Assembly: GCA_946902875.1 (NCBI GenBank)
Contig: OX336344.1
Span: 16,141,791-16,205,790, forward strand
Length of the DNA: 64,000 bases
Direction: 5' to 3'
Source of the DNA: Nematopogon swammerdamellus
Lineage: Eukaryota > Arthropoda > Insecta > Lepidoptera > Adelidae
Shown here: piece by piece, positions 39,401 through 42,509 of the stretch
How the letters are laid out: every line of letters starts with the position of its first letter
How positions within the stretch are numbered: the stretch's first letter is position 1
Notes under the pieces: model-generated
What the model was told of the DNA's origin: nothing
Database searches by the model: none
Seen by the model: only the letters and a program-made list of their open reading frames with translations
Made by a program: the position numbers and the translations under genes

Positions 39401-40915
39401 CGAATGGAGCGGCCGATATCGGCCGCTTTCTTTTTTTTCCGTGTTTCGTTGGGAGGCCCCAACAAAATTATTTTATTCTTGTATCTCACTTAGCCGTGAG
39501 ATACTGGCAGTAATTAATTCAAATAGTAGAATCCTTTAGCCTTTAGGCGACAAACATTCTCCCTTAAAGAAATGTCAGATTTACCGCCCTGTCAGTGTCA
39601 TCAAGACAGCGGTTATATTAGGAGGGCGTTGTACGTTGCTCTTCTGTTTTCGGGTTTGCTGAGTGTTTTTTTGTGCAGATGAACCCATAAGTGATGTTTT
39701 TTCTCTTTTTCATTATATTCCGGATGTATTGAGTGCATTTGTTTGTGCTGAGTTGATCTGAATTTTTCGTAAAAATACTAAGAAAATGCCTCCTTTTCGG
39801 TACCAATTTCGGCTGTTTTTAGAGGCTTGTTTCTCGATATAAATCTGTTTTCTGGATAAAGTGAGGTGATAGAAGTGTCATTTAGTTCCTGTAGTTGAAA
39901 TAATATATGCCGTATAGTGTTTGTATGCAGTACATTTACGAGAAATAAGCAATTTTTGTGACCTAGTTTTCTCCATACAAATAATACAAACCATACAAAT
40001 TTCCACATACAAATTTTATTGTGAACGACACGGGGGGCTGCTGATACACAAGAAAGGTATGATTAGGTCCGTTATTTATTAGTGTTTATAATAAAAATAC
40101 TATATGACCGATTCGCGGTCTAATAAATTTATAAAAAAAAAAAACCTGAGAGAGGTCGCGATTTTCACATAGAACAACTTTACAAAATAATTTTGTCACC
40201 TAGAATACGTAATGTAAATAAAAAAATGCCATTTATAGCTAGAATATTTATCTGTAAATACAATCCATATGTTAGTTCATGAAGTTTTATGGAAAAATCT
40301 TCCAAAATGATTTTTTTTCGAGAGTAATGCGCCGGCGCCGATCGCGGCCGCCACCTGGTGTAGGCGAAGGAAGATTTATAAATAATGCTTCCAGAGCCAA
40401 AGGGAATTGCTAGAATATTTTATCTGGACGCTAGCGCTAGCATAATGAAAGCCAAGATAAGAGTGGCAATCAATGTTTTTGAATAGGCATTTTTAGTGAC
40501 TTCAGAAGCTAATATAATATTATTCCGAAAATATAATATCATGACAATACATTGTATTCAATATTGATGTGTGCATATTTGCTGGTAGGTCGAAACGACA
40601 CAGGAGAAGATAATATCTCTGGAGCTGACGACGAGTCCGGCAAGCGAGACGGCGCCCCCGCCCGGCGCGCTCGGCGACTTCGAAGAGGCTTCCGGGCCGG
40701 GCAGCCTCGGCGGCCTCGAGGAGGGCGACCCTCTCTCCCTGCAGCCCGACATCGTGCAGGTTGTGAACCCACTGCTCGACGGCGGCGCCGGCCGCGTGAC
40801 CGCCATCCCCGTGGGCCCCACCGACCGCGTCCGCGCCTACACCGCCGACCCCACCCCGCCCGCGCCCGCCGTCCGCAAGAAGAAGCGGAGAAAGAGCTCC
40901 GAGGCAGACGAATAG
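351..40915 (+). CDS. scrib: Scribble (LAP4-type cell polarity scaffold), C-terminal two thirds, spliced
   Basis: Scribble works with Dlg and Lgl at septate or basolateral junctions to keep apicobasal polarity and restrain growth. It has an N-terminal LRR block and four PDZ domains that bind C-terminal peptides. The LRRs and most of PDZ1 lie upstream of this window. Exons (join in phase, 1602 codons plus stop): 351-484, 2579-2912, 5210-5300, 6315-6505, 8096-8219, 8663-8919, 9908-10015, 10917-11180, 13058-13168, 13670-13849, 16505-16663, 17400-17543, 18136-18243, 20634-20717, 21035-21154, 30257-31654, 32090-32195, 32783-32951, 33734-33869, 35009-35092, 37198-37377, 40589-40915. Seen: PDZ2 loop GLGFSIAGG, PDZ3 loop SLGFSIIGG, PDZ4 loop KLGMHIKGG, and the Scrib-specific strings ITKSTFTET, GGTDHSCVPFG, HDPLP and VGMRLLEVNG. 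Splice phases agree at every junction. The exon 30257-31654 is much longer than the matching part of the fly protein as I know it. Isoform use is inferred. Confidence 0.97.
690..880 (+). pseudogene. Non-LTR retrotransposon RT tail remnant (Jockey-like)
   Basis: The translation from 701 contains TLPAHLFPSKFGLGFFKWGV followed by a GRHHRMG-like end. This resembles the extreme C-terminus of Jockey/CR1-type reverse transcriptases, which read roughly WN.LPA..FP...L..FK..V. A second such tail is at 56815-57010. The fragment is short, lacks catalytic domains and sits in a scrib intron. Confidence 0.5.
881..2290 (+). other. scrib: scrib intron without recognisable features
   Basis: This is AT-rich intron sequence. 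Short open frames occur around 1552-1831 and 2025-2333 but show no family match, no codon bias and no splice context. I see no gene here. Confidence 0.6.
2295..2538 (+). mobile_element. SINE-A, 5'-truncated
   Basis: From TTACTAGGTGGTAGGG to CAGTTTCCATTAAAAAAA the sequence matches the body and tail of SINE-A: GGTTGGTACCACCGCACTGA, the TGTAGCCGGCAC block, then ATGGGCTGACATCACGG. The tRNA-like head is missing. The poly(A) end is 40 bp upstream of the next scrib acceptor (2578). Confidence 0.85.
2579..2912 (+). CDS. scrib: scrib exon: Pro/Thr-rich linker between PDZ1 and PDZ2
   Basis: The acceptor TAATTTGCAG|T is chosen because its first base completes the phase-2 codon left by the exon at 351-484. 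The more obvious CAG at 2598-2600 would break the frame. The coding part includes IVTKTIVAPISH and four tandem 10-residue units of the form LTPSPVTPAP (bases 2745-2861). The donor is CAA|GTAAGT, phase 0. Confidence 0.88.
3334..3660 (+). pseudogene. Transposon-associated protein, N-terminal part (paired-Cys, zinc-binding-like)
   Basis: The 108-residue frame has CYVCGKF near residue 14, CDNC near residue 60, and CEKCLFH near residue 92. This paired-cysteine spacing suggests a zinc-binding module. Together with the block WVPGVVCDNC and PMQWIEP it matches, from memory, the N-terminus of a family of uncharacterised arthropod and hydrozoan proteins that are multicopy and probably carried by mobile DNA. 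The frame stops at 3658-3660. The middle of the protein appears deleted. Confidence 0.5.
3666..3914 (+). pseudogene. Transposon-associated protein, C-terminal part (EHGERFHQD motif)
   Basis: The frame contains LGSVSDEHGERFHQDLK, then KRYQGFWDKNMLADYCWS and ends in DQYKR. This is the conserved C-terminal signature of the same multicopy family as the preceding frame (typically EQGERFHQD, RYQG.W, MMADYCW). It starts only 6 bases after the previous stop, which fits an internal deletion of the protein middle. Function is unknown to me. Confidence 0.55.
4733..5116 (-). mobile_element. SINE-A, near full length
   Basis: Read on the minus strand it starts GTCAGCCTCGATAGCTCAGT (Pol III A-box-like) with a B box around GGTTCGGATTCC. 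It continues through the shared central domain (about 4945-5000) and ends in an A-rich tail after CAGTTTCCAT. This is one of two almost complete - strand copies (also 58801-59179) and serves as a reference for SINE-A, about 385 bp. Confidence 0.9.
5210..5300 (+). CDS. scrib: scrib exon: linker before PDZ2
   Basis: The acceptor TGTGTGCAG is followed by VFNQPAPVEAVVRPTPQVQT and a Thr/Pro tail ending PPG. Phase 0 in, phase 1 out. The donor is CCG|GTGAGC. It follows the SINE-A copy by 93 bp. Confidence 0.88.
5340..5415 (-). repeat. LINE 3'-end fragment (TCAGTCAGT..CCACTGCTGGACATA)
   Basis: CAGTCAGTCAGTCAG..GCGTCCACTGCTGGACATAC also occurs at 6516-6570, 58215-58262 and 52833-52882. In the longer copies it continues into minus-strand reverse-transcriptase tail coding. 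It is the terminal piece of that LINE. Confidence 0.7.
5846..5935 (-). mobile_element. SINE-A fragment
   Basis: The GTTTCACTCAGTGCGGTGGT..GGGTTAAAC block followed by TACCACCTAATAAG matches the SINE-A middle in minus orientation. Both ends are lost. Confidence 0.7.
6315..6505 (+). CDS. scrib: scrib exon: PDZ2 first half
   Basis: The exon supplies the carboxylate-binding loop GLGFSIAGGKGSPPF, the strand DAIFISRISPGGAA and VGDKVVS. It starts after TTCCAACAG in phase 1 and ends in phase 0 at TCG|GTGAGT. The upstream residues HTTLIRDGQ match the region that opens PDZ2 in fly Scrib. Confidence 0.96.
6512..6818 (-). pseudogene. Non-LTR retrotransposon RT C-terminal remnant (RTE-like)
   Basis: The minus-strand translation reads [20 protein letters not shown], then [18 protein letters not shown] and an RTAEGREDWR end. 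This is the well-known tail of insect non-LTR reverse transcriptases (WAGHV.R, GRPP.RW.DD). Only the tail survives. The insert begins about 7 bp after the scrib PDZ2 donor at 6505. A close relative lies at 58215-58483. Confidence 0.75.
7161..7282. repeat. Inverted repeat with 21-bp arms
   Basis: TGGTCGGTGTTGTGCTGTAA (from 7162) is repeated in inverse orientation ending near 7281. The region around it (6960-7300) reads on the minus strand like decayed repeat coding sequence, but I could not assign it. Confidence 0.5.
7318..7496 (+). repeat. Interspersed repeat, GCACGG..CTTAGTCGCC family
   Basis: It shares CAGCAGGTAAGGAGGCACGA, AAGGTGAGAGGTGCCTAGCC and TCTTAGTCGCCTTTTAAGAC with the inverted copy at 32476-32668. 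Its right end, TTTTTAAGTACCGGCCCCAC, runs straight into the minisatellite, whose unit begins with the same GGCCCCAC. Confidence 0.65.
7497..7973. repeat. 21-bp minisatellite, about 23 copies
   Basis: The unit is close to GGCCCCACATAATACTGTAC plus C. It is repeated with point changes (CATGG, CACGT, CATAA variants) and almost no length change. Because 21 is a multiple of three, several frames stay open on both strands. These open frames are a product of the repeat and not genes. It lies in the PDZ2 intron of scrib. Confidence 0.92.
8096..8219 (+). CDS. scrib: scrib exon: PDZ2 second half
   Basis: INGVELEGARHEAAVGLLTG followed by ERFVRLVLQR completes PDZ2. The alpha-B helix starts with RHEAAV. 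It joins VVS of the previous exon directly (phase 0) and ends in phase 1 at GCCG|GTAACC. Confidence 0.96.
8663..8919 (+). CDS. scrib: scrib exon: PDZ2-PDZ3 linker with Asn run
   Basis: The exon opens with IATNRKSTAEEPNPATP, then has eight Asn residues from an (AAC)n/(AAT) run at 8731-8757, and ends PQPAPRRLSQQ. The PAPRR motif is also present in the fly linker. Enters in phase 1, leaves in phase 0 at CAG|GTAACG. The other frames of the repeat (poly-Gln, and poly-Leu on the minus strand) are artefacts. Confidence 0.9.
8942..9420. mobile_element. Lepidopteran interspersed repeat (GCCGGTTGAAATTTTCACAGA to TCGCACTTGGCCGG)
   Basis: The left end TAGCCGGTTGAAATTTTCAC is shared with 54957-54976. The right end has TGCGCGAGGCCAACTCGCAC then TTGGCCGGTTT, shared with 28110-28165. 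These blocks mark a very common non-autonomous repeat of Lepidoptera. The middle of this copy has diverged. Confidence 0.55.
9908..10015 (+). CDS. scrib: scrib exon: acidic Ser-rich linker
   Basis: 36 codons: SARNSSANTPLTPPPGAV and then HGSSDDVFSDDVQ. The acceptor is CTCTTGCAG and the donor CAG|GTGAGA; both ends are phase 0. It is a short cassette that could be skipped without changing the frame. Confidence 0.9.
10917..11180 (+). CDS. scrib: scrib exon: conserved linker before PDZ3
   Basis: It contains PRPITNEEFQAMIPAHFLGG and later VTETITKSTFTET followed by TRITDNHLVAP. Both blocks are strongly conserved in insect Scribble just before PDZ3. Phase 0 at both ends; donor GAA|GTAAGA. Confidence 0.96.
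11280..11678. mobile_element. MITE, Tc1/mariner-like, TA-flanked
   Basis: The ends AGGTGTTTCGTTAGTCATG and CATGACTAACGAAACACCT are inverted. The following block CTTCGGGAGGGTTACATAC is also repeated inverted near the right end. TA lies on both sides (11278-11279 and 11679-11680). The 399-bp interior has no coding capacity. It lies in the intron between the linker exon and PDZ3. Confidence 0.85.
12000..12113 (+). repeat. LINE 3' end with TCTA microsatellite tail
   Basis: AAATCTCTGTAGCGGATAAG, then CCGCCTATGCACCT, and a TATCTATCTATCTATC tail. The same layout is seen at 63314-63421. A TCTA-type tail after a TGCACCT block is typical of some lepidopteran non-LTR elements. Confidence 0.7.
12796..12965. 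mobile_element. Small MITE with 16-bp TIR CCGAGTCGACCTAGTA
   Basis: CCGAGTCGACCTAGTA at 12796-12811 and its exact complement at 12950-12965 enclose 170 bp of non-coding sequence. I see no convincing target duplication, so the superfamily is open. Confidence 0.65.
13058..13168 (+). CDS. scrib: scrib exon: PDZ3 first half
   Basis: EVTLFKEGGSLGFSIIGG followed by TDHSCVPFGG and DPGIFISH is the strongly conserved opening of Scribble PDZ3. The acceptor is TTGTTGCAG and the donor CAC|GTGAGT, phase 0. Confidence 0.97.
13205..13440 (+). repeat. 42-bp tandem repeat in the PDZ3 intron
   Basis: About five units of the type ATGGGGAAAACTTACTTAGC..TATTGGCA..ACCTGCTCATTT. The unit length is a multiple of three, so the frame of the upstream PDZ3 exon stays open through most of the array and stops at 13373-13375. 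Confidence 0.88.
13670..13849 (+). CDS. scrib: scrib exon: PDZ3 second half
   Basis: VVAGGVAARSGKLRMGDRVL, then GATHRAAVQLLL (alpha-B starting with His, as in class I PDZ domains) and HDPLPLGYQ, which is conserved after PDZ3. Phase 0 in and out; the donor is CAG|GTACTG. The exon is very GC-rich compared with its introns. Confidence 0.97.
13892..14093 (-). mobile_element. SINE-B, 5'-truncated
   Basis: It starts on the plus strand with the complement of the A-rich tail (TTTTTTTTTATGTAATCC) and continues with the complement of CGGAGCATGCGCTTTGGCC. It matches 45504-45300 of the full copy. It begins 42 bp after the PDZ3 donor. Confidence 0.85.
14094..16504 (+). other. scrib: scrib intron before PDZ4, no recognisable gene
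   Basis: Repeat-like relics only. Short open frames at 14940-15125 (+) and 15432-15638 (-) have no motif or splice support. Nothing else seen. Confidence 0.55.
16505..16663 (+). CDS. scrib: scrib exon: PDZ4 first half
   Basis: ELTIMKQDGEKLGMHIKGG and PNDEGVFISKINSGGAARRD are near-identical in type to fly PDZ4. The acceptor is GTTTCGCAG and the donor AAG|GTAGGA, phase 0. Confidence 0.97.
16952..17290 (+). mobile_element. SINE-A, near full length
   Basis: The head GTCAGCCTCGGTAGCTCAGT has an A box, and GGTTTGGATTCC is the B-box-like block. The body is TGTAGCCGGCACGACC and the tail has TTAGTTTCC plus A-rich sequence. A short internal deletion removes part of the head and central domain. Confidence 0.88.
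17400..17543 (+). CDS. scrib: scrib exon: PDZ4 second half
   Basis: VGMRLLEVNGISLLGATHAE and ALRLATGAPLHLVVCHGY complete PDZ4; RTEKYH follows. The acceptor is GGCAATAG and the donor CAT|GTAAGT, phase 0. Confidence 0.97.
18136..18243 (+). CDS. scrib: scrib exon: Ser/Gly-rich post-PDZ4 linker
   Basis: GGSESGTADTGGSLSQSTSS followed by LDREDL resembles the fly stretch after PDZ4 (SETGSELSQSQSVSSLD). Acceptor GTGAACAG, donor CAG|GTACGG, phase 0. A GT microsatellite lies directly upstream. Confidence 0.93.
19087..19132. repeat. Perfect hairpin inside the hAT-like element
   Basis: CCTATGGGACTGGGTGTGC and its complement (19-bp arms) are separated by 8 bases. It sits 16 bp inside the left end, as subterminal hairpins do in many hAT-derived elements. 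Confidence 0.8.
19253..19365 (+). mobile_element. SINE-A tail fragment nested in the hAT-like element
   Basis: CGACCGAAGGGAAGCACTGA to CCATAAAAAAAAAAA matches the last 110 bp of SINE-A. Confidence 0.85.
20634..20717 (+). CDS. scrib: scrib exon: Gln/Glu-rich segment
   Basis: EQQLQQELVEFEQERQLAEI followed by REKSTPEK. The EKST.EK end matches fly Scrib just before its VLEIVRAAD block. Acceptor TTCATTTCAG, donor AAG|GTGATT, phase 0. Possibly a short coiled coil. Confidence 0.92.
21035..21154 (+). CDS. scrib: scrib exon: VLDIVHAVE block
   Basis: VLDIVHAVESIALEPAPPTS, then KTTTVVMSKHTLLPQ. It corresponds to the fly VLEIVRAAD..KTTTVVISKHTL block. Acceptor TGCGACAG, donor CAG|GTACGA, phase 0. This is the last exon before the 9-kb intron. 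Confidence 0.95.
21523..21750 (+). mobile_element. SINE-A, 5'-truncated
   Basis: TTACTTGGTGGTAGGGTTTA to CAGTTTCCATAAAAAAAAAA; the body blocks match the other copies. Confidence 0.88.
21996..22165. mobile_element. MITE, Tc1/mariner-like (CAGTA ends, TA-flanked)
   Basis: About 62-bp inverted arms run from CAGTAAGCGGCAGCAAATAA through GGGCTTTAGAA to CCGGTTGTAGAGCG. They are bounded by TA at 21994-21995 and 22166-22167. 170 bp in total, mostly arm, no coding capacity. Confidence 0.9.
22820..23107 (-). mobile_element. SINE-B, partial
   Basis: The complement of the SINE-B tail and body (TGGGTGTCTGAGACAGAGGG, then GAGGAGAACACAGCCAAGGC) ends in the GTGAAGCAGCAGGCGTA block near 23105. It therefore reaches the central domain but lacks the tRNA-like head. 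Confidence 0.8.
23108..25048 (+). other. scrib: scrib large intron, AT-rich, nothing recognised
   Basis: Long AT-rich sequence with no open frame of coding character and no repeat that I could name. Confidence 0.6.
25049..25348 (+). CDS. scrib: Possible alternative 3' exon of scrib with in-frame stop
   Basis: Behind an ATGTATAG acceptor the phase-0 frame reads 99 codons to a TGA at 25346-25348. It has proline-rich PPQPSPSSPPPHTINLPPP and RERSLQSVDTAASSSDD. The local rise in GC and the Ser/Pro composition resemble scrib linkers more than intron. Used after the exon ending at 21154 it would give a shorter protein without the C-terminal half. No clear AATAAA was seen nearby and I recognise no homologue, so it may be a chance frame. 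Confidence 0.4.
   Translation, partial: RILYCMRHRVRPSTTPALRILSTRRVPPQPSPSSPPPHTINLPPPLSMYTRERSLQSVDTAASSSDDRLTTTKHCLPSLFKKQDTVHTWRNLHICDHVV
25414..25850. mobile_element. MITE, Tc1/mariner-like (CAGGGTGTCCC ends)
   Basis: Ends CAGGGTGTCCCAAAACTCGA and its complement are followed by a further inverted stretch through ACGAAATGACGTGATAGCGG and CCAATCAGAAT (about 65-bp arms). TA on each side at 25412-25413 and 25851-25852. The 437-bp element is non-coding. Confidence 0.92.
25853..26897 (+). other. scrib: scrib large intron, nothing recognised
   Basis: AT-rich sequence with scattered stops in all frames. No exon with acceptor, open frame and donor could be built. Confidence 0.55.
26898..27259 (+). 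mobile_element. SINE-A, full length with tRNA-like head
   Basis: GTCAGCATTGGTAGCTCAGC (A box) and GGTTTGGATTCC (B-box-like), then the shared central domain around 27027-27070. The body follows and the tail is CAGTTTTCATAAAAAAAA. The best plus-strand example of the family. Confidence 0.92.
27260..30256 (+). other. scrib: scrib large intron, end part
   Basis: Includes a lepidopteran interspersed repeat at 28005-28170 and a CA microsatellite near 28377-28400. Open frames at 28618-28956 and 29471-29671 have no coding features. No further exon recognised. Confidence 0.55.
28005..28170. repeat. Interspersed repeat with CTCGGTGCGCGAGTCCGACT block
   Basis: CTCGGTGCGCGAGTCCGACT and CGCACTTGCCCGGTTTTTT match the right end of the repeat at 8942-9420. 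A decayed inverse of the same block (GTGAGTCGGGCTCGCGCTAA) occurs near 28028. Confidence 0.65.
30257..31654 (+). CDS. scrib: scrib exon: 466-codon proline-rich region
   Basis: The acceptor CCGGCTAG joins in phase 0 and the donor GAG|GTAAAC leaves in phase 0. The start, IPPPVGVRLQSAGDARLGD, looks conserved. It is followed by acidic and poly-Pro stretches, KPQIKRVSFIHEP, PPPSFDSDPETND, then Tyr/Pro-rich sequence (PTVYASSPGYDP, SPYPPLTTVAG) and RTPERRVRFEDV near the end. It is expected to be disordered. Two RVxF motifs (30461-30472, 31568-31579) could dock protein phosphatase 1. This region is far longer than its counterpart in fly Scrib as I remember it. No frame break was seen. Confidence 0.9.
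31655..32089 (+). other. scrib: scrib intron, nothing recognised
   Basis: A T-rich 435-bp intron with no repeat that I can name. Confidence 0.6.
32090..32195 (+). CDS. scrib: scrib exon: DKKKFFENAMEE motif
   Basis: VSPPQSGNLVKASVSDKKKF and FENAMEESHKPSPKP correspond to the fly SDKKRFFESAMEDQHKP block. Acceptor CTGCGCAG; phase 1 donor CCTG|GTAAGT. Confidence 0.96.
32476..32668 (-). repeat. Interspersed repeat, GCACGG..CTTAGTCGCC family, inverted copy
   Basis: Complementary to 7318-7500: GTGGGGCCGGTACTTAAAAA at the left and the complement of AAGCAGCAGGTAAGGAGGCA at the right. The left end carries the GGGGCCGG block that forms the minisatellite unit at 7497, but it is not amplified here. Confidence 0.7.
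32783..32951 (+). CDS. scrib: scrib exon: FTFLSADEVAKLKQEEERK
   Basis: RVFTFLSADEVAKLKQEEER matches the fly KVFSFLSKDEVEKLRQEEER. It is followed by SWSPDEDRCSGDSSQSDDER, an acidic, phosphosite-like tail. Phase 1 in, phase 2 out (CACAC|GTGAGC). Charged helix, possibly coiled coil. Confidence 0.96.
33285..33652 (-). mobile_element. SINE-A fragment split by a hAT MITE
   Basis: The complement of the SINE-A middle (CGTTCAGTGCGGTGGTCCCA, then GGGTTTAAC) resumes after 281 inserted bases as GGTTTAACTCTACCACCCAG. The SINE is therefore older than the MITE. Confidence 0.8.
33338..33618. mobile_element. hAT-like MITE (CACAGAGCAT ends), 8-bp TSD GGTTTAAC
   Basis: CACAGAGCATGAAATGC and its imperfect complement end the element. 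The arms continue for about 45 bp to CTACTAGAGGCGCC. GGTTTAAC flanks both sides exactly (33330-33337 and 33619-33626). 281 bp, non-coding, with internal GT/CA runs. Same terminal family as 48888-48934. Confidence 0.92.
33734..33869 (+). CDS. scrib: scrib exon: Arg/Ala-rich helix
   Basis: GIAVGPSAKAERRRAARGEG then RAAWRAARLRSLEQ. A basic helical stretch ending in a LRSLEQ block that I expect to be conserved in long Scrib isoforms. Phase 2 in, phase 0 out. The donor CAG|GTACGAAT is inside the first copy of a transposon target duplication (33870-33877). Confidence 0.92.
33878..34375. mobile_element. hAT-like element with 8-bp TSD GTACGAAT at a splice donor
   Basis: TAGGGTTTTC at the left and GAAAACCCTA at the right are inverted ends. 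GTACGAAT occurs exactly at 33870-33877 and 34376-34383. The interior has repeated ACCCGGGTA blocks near both ends, a nested palindrome (33986-34095) and a short open frame (34138-34300) with LTLQKAMKIAKSLE that faintly recalls retrotransposon gag helices. 498 bp. Confidence 0.88.
33986..34095. mobile_element. Palindromic foldback MITE, TA-flanked, nested
   Basis: Two 55-bp arms meet without a spacer at 34040/34041 (GCAATTGTGCACAATTGC). The arms start CAGGTCAGTTAACC and differ at only a few positions. TA lies on each side (33984-33985, 34096-34097), suggesting a Tc1/mariner-type insertion into the hAT-like element. Confidence 0.85.
34478..34912 (+). mobile_element. SINE-B, nearly full length
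   Basis: The head contains the B box GGTTCGAATCC at about 34530, then the ATTCATATATTTATTTCGC block. It continues with CACCTACTGCTTCACCGTTC, the shared central domain (34692-34741) and the body CTCCCCTTTAGTCCTGTATA. The end is truncated before the A tail. Confidence 0.8.
35009..35092 (+). CDS. scrib: scrib exon: DALQTHMAMKSI segment
   Basis: DALQTHMAMKSIVGAEDIAP then HSPSE continues the helix of the preceding exon (SLEQ-DALQ). Acceptor CTTCACAG; weak donor GAG|GTTCGT; phase 0. Confidence 0.88.
35552..35703. mobile_element. Foldback element with ~47-bp arms
   Basis: GGGAGCACAAATGCGTCGAT followed by AAGCCTATATCGATCGATAA and ACATCT is repeated inverted from about 35647 to 35694, with a 36-bp loop. 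TA occurs at both putative borders (35550-35551, 35704-35705). No coding capacity. Confidence 0.8.
35706..37197 (+). other. scrib: scrib intron, no feature recognised
   Basis: AT-rich, with a scattered AAGGGTGAATA motif (about 36378, 37048, 37115) that also occurs near 22723. Origin unknown. Confidence 0.5.
37198..37377 (+). CDS. scrib: scrib exon: Lys/Glu-rich conserved segment
   Basis: RTKPGPILAVKEKEKLLDER, then TLRTEEFVCPSSGETKVRTV and EYIEKLIEKE. The unspliced frame is open for 60 codons between a CTTATAG acceptor and the donor GAG|GTATGA. It joins VETTQEKI of the last exon smoothly. Phase 0. Confidence 0.88.
38155..38455. mobile_element. Probable MITE with TIR GCTTCCCATACTAA
   Basis: GGCTTCCCATACTAACGTAATCGAAC-type sequence near 38163 is repeated inverted near 38445 (complement of TTCGATTACTTTAGTATGGG). 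A matching TTTACTTTGTAxxTA block lies further inside both arms. Exact borders and target duplication are not clear. Confidence 0.65.
39370..39433 (+). repeat. Two-copy tandem around GGAGCGGCCGATATCGG
   Basis: GGAGCGGCCGATATCGGTCG and GGAGCGGCCGATATCGGCCG lie about 55 bp apart. Each holds the palindrome CGGCCGATATCGGCCG or a one-base variant, in AT-rich surroundings. Confidence 0.75.
40589..40915 (+). CDS. scrib: scrib last exon, C-terminus and stop
   Basis: VETTQEKIISLELTTSPASE, a Gly/Pro/Glu-rich middle, DIVQVVNPLLDGG and a basic end VRKKKRRKSSEADE before TAG at 40913-40915. Acceptor GCTGGTAG, phase 0. The end does not look like a PDZ ligand. The KKKRRK run could bind lipid or serve as a nuclear signal (inference). 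Confidence 0.93.
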   Translation, partial: VETTQEKIISLELTTSPASETAPPPGALGDFEEASGPGSLGGLEEGDPLSLQPDIVQVVNPLLDGGAGRVTAIPVGPTDRVRAYTADPTPPAPAVRKKKRRKSSEADE

Positions 40916-42453
40916 TTCCGATACGACGCACCATCACACACCGCACATCCGCGCAGGCGCGCGCCTCCGCCTCGACGCCATTTTTTTTTACATAATCGCT
41001 GATCGTACTTGTATGCAACTCAAAGTGCCTTCTGGAACTTCACCATGTTGAATTTGTCGCAAGACACTTTGAGTATTTTGATACTTTCCGTGTGGAAAGC
41101 GTAGGAAGCGTAGCGATCTCCTATGGAGCGCGGCGAGGCGGTGTGTGTGCGTATAGATAGATGAAGCATTATCTGGCGGCGGAGCCGGCGAGGCGGCGCG
41201 CGGTCCGATGTATTTTGCTGCAATGGTATTGGACGATTGATTTGTGCAAAGCTGAGTTGTCATAAGTTTCTGTGATATTATTGTAGAGTAACACTATTCC
41301 ACCGCACGCCGGCCGCGCGCCGCCGCCCGCGCTCCGCCGCCACACCAGAGAATCCTACGTCGGCTCCATTGTATTTTAATCTCGATAGGTATTACAATTA
41401 CAAATTATTTTTATTACGCATCCGCGCGGAGATTAAGTTGACATTTATATTATTATCCCGTCGGATATGGACATAGTTTTATTTTGCGATCGTCTTTACT
41501 CTTCTTACATTCTGCGTCGCGCGTCGACCTTACTTTAAATTGTCTCTTCATTCCGAGTGTTGGTATAGAGTGGCGTGCACTGTGAATGTGATTCTGAGTA
41601 TTTATTAAGCGTAGTGGACGTGGAGCGGGGAACGCCGCGGTGCGTGTGCTCTACAGAGTAGGTAGGCTCCGCAGTCACGGCGTCACCTCGCTCCAGTTCA
41701 GCCGGTACGAGTACAAATGTTGTAGTATGCGCGTCACACTGGAATAGTTCCAAGGGCTATTCAATGAGATCAATAATTATTGTGAGATTTTTCCATCTCT
41801 CAAGTTGTGACGCTCCCGAGTCGCAACTTATGAAAGTTAGTTTTAGCTTAGATTAATTCTTCGCAGTATTCGTTATGTTTATTTTAATTTTTGACGCATA
41901 TATTAATTTCACCGCATTTTATCGGTTAAATGTAGCGTATTGTATAGGTAATTGCAATTTGATCATTTTAAACATTATCTATGTGGTGCCCTCATTTAAA
42001 ATCTGCAATTTATCCATTTTTACAATGTATTTGTAGTTTTTTCGTAGTAATGAATTCACAAGAGAAGTTTGTAACGCATTTGAATGAAATTTTGTGGGCA
42101 AACATTTTAGATTAGGTAATTTATTGTGACTTGGCCCACGGGACGTAGAGATCGGACGTGACAACTAGCTTGGTACGGCACCTGTATCATACCATATCAT
42201 ACATCACATTTTGTACGTAATACATTAAACAGAATTGTATCTGTATTATTGTAAAATTGTTAACACAATATGAATTCGGAACTGTTGGTGTATGCATTGT
42301 TATACTCTAAGTGTACCTGTATGTCCTTTTTACATTTTCTAAGGTTCTATTACAATAAAATGTATTGTAAGTATAAAGAATTGAAATATTGTATGTTCGT
42401 CCCAATTGAATGGAATAATATATTTTAAATAAAATACAGTTGTGAGATAATAA
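40916..42453 (+). other. scrib: scrib 3' UTR (presumed)
   Basis: From the stop to the AATAAA cluster at 42354-42454. It includes GC-rich stretches around 41290-41350. No reading frame with coding character. Confidence 0.6.
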
Positions 42454-42454
42454 A
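42354..42454 (+). terminator. scrib: Poly(A) signals for scrib
   Basis: AATAAA at 42354-42359, 42428-42433 and 42449-42454. Any could serve scrib; which is used cannot be told from sequence. Confidence 0.6.
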
Positions 42455-42460
42455 ATCGTT

Positions 42461-42466
42461 TTTATT
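42461..42466 (-). terminator. DNALI1: Poly(A) signal for DNALI1
   Basis: TTTATT on the plus strand is AATAAA on the minus strand, only 7 bp after the DNALI1 stop codon. Cleavage 10-30 bp further on would overlap the scrib 3' end. Confidence 0.65.
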
Positions 42467-42473
42467 TTCATAA

Positions 42474-42509
42474 TTATTTCTTGGGAGCGATGATGCCTTC
42501 CAGTTGAGC
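42474..42509 (-). CDS. DNALI1: DNALI1 exon 6
   Basis: AQLEGIIAPKK and TAA. A tiny 12-codon exon behind a TTTATTTCAG acceptor. Confidence 0.95.
   Translation of the reverse strand, partial: AQLEGIIAPKK

Larger units (their letters stand above)
37378..40588 (+). other. scrib: scrib last intron
   Basis: Contains the inverted-repeat element 38155-38455 and the short tandem at 39370-39433. Otherwise AT-rich with no exon recognised. Confidence 0.55.

Noticed and set aside
40539..41018. 159-residue minus-strand Arg-rich frame
   Set aside because: Opposite-strand shadow of the last scrib exon.
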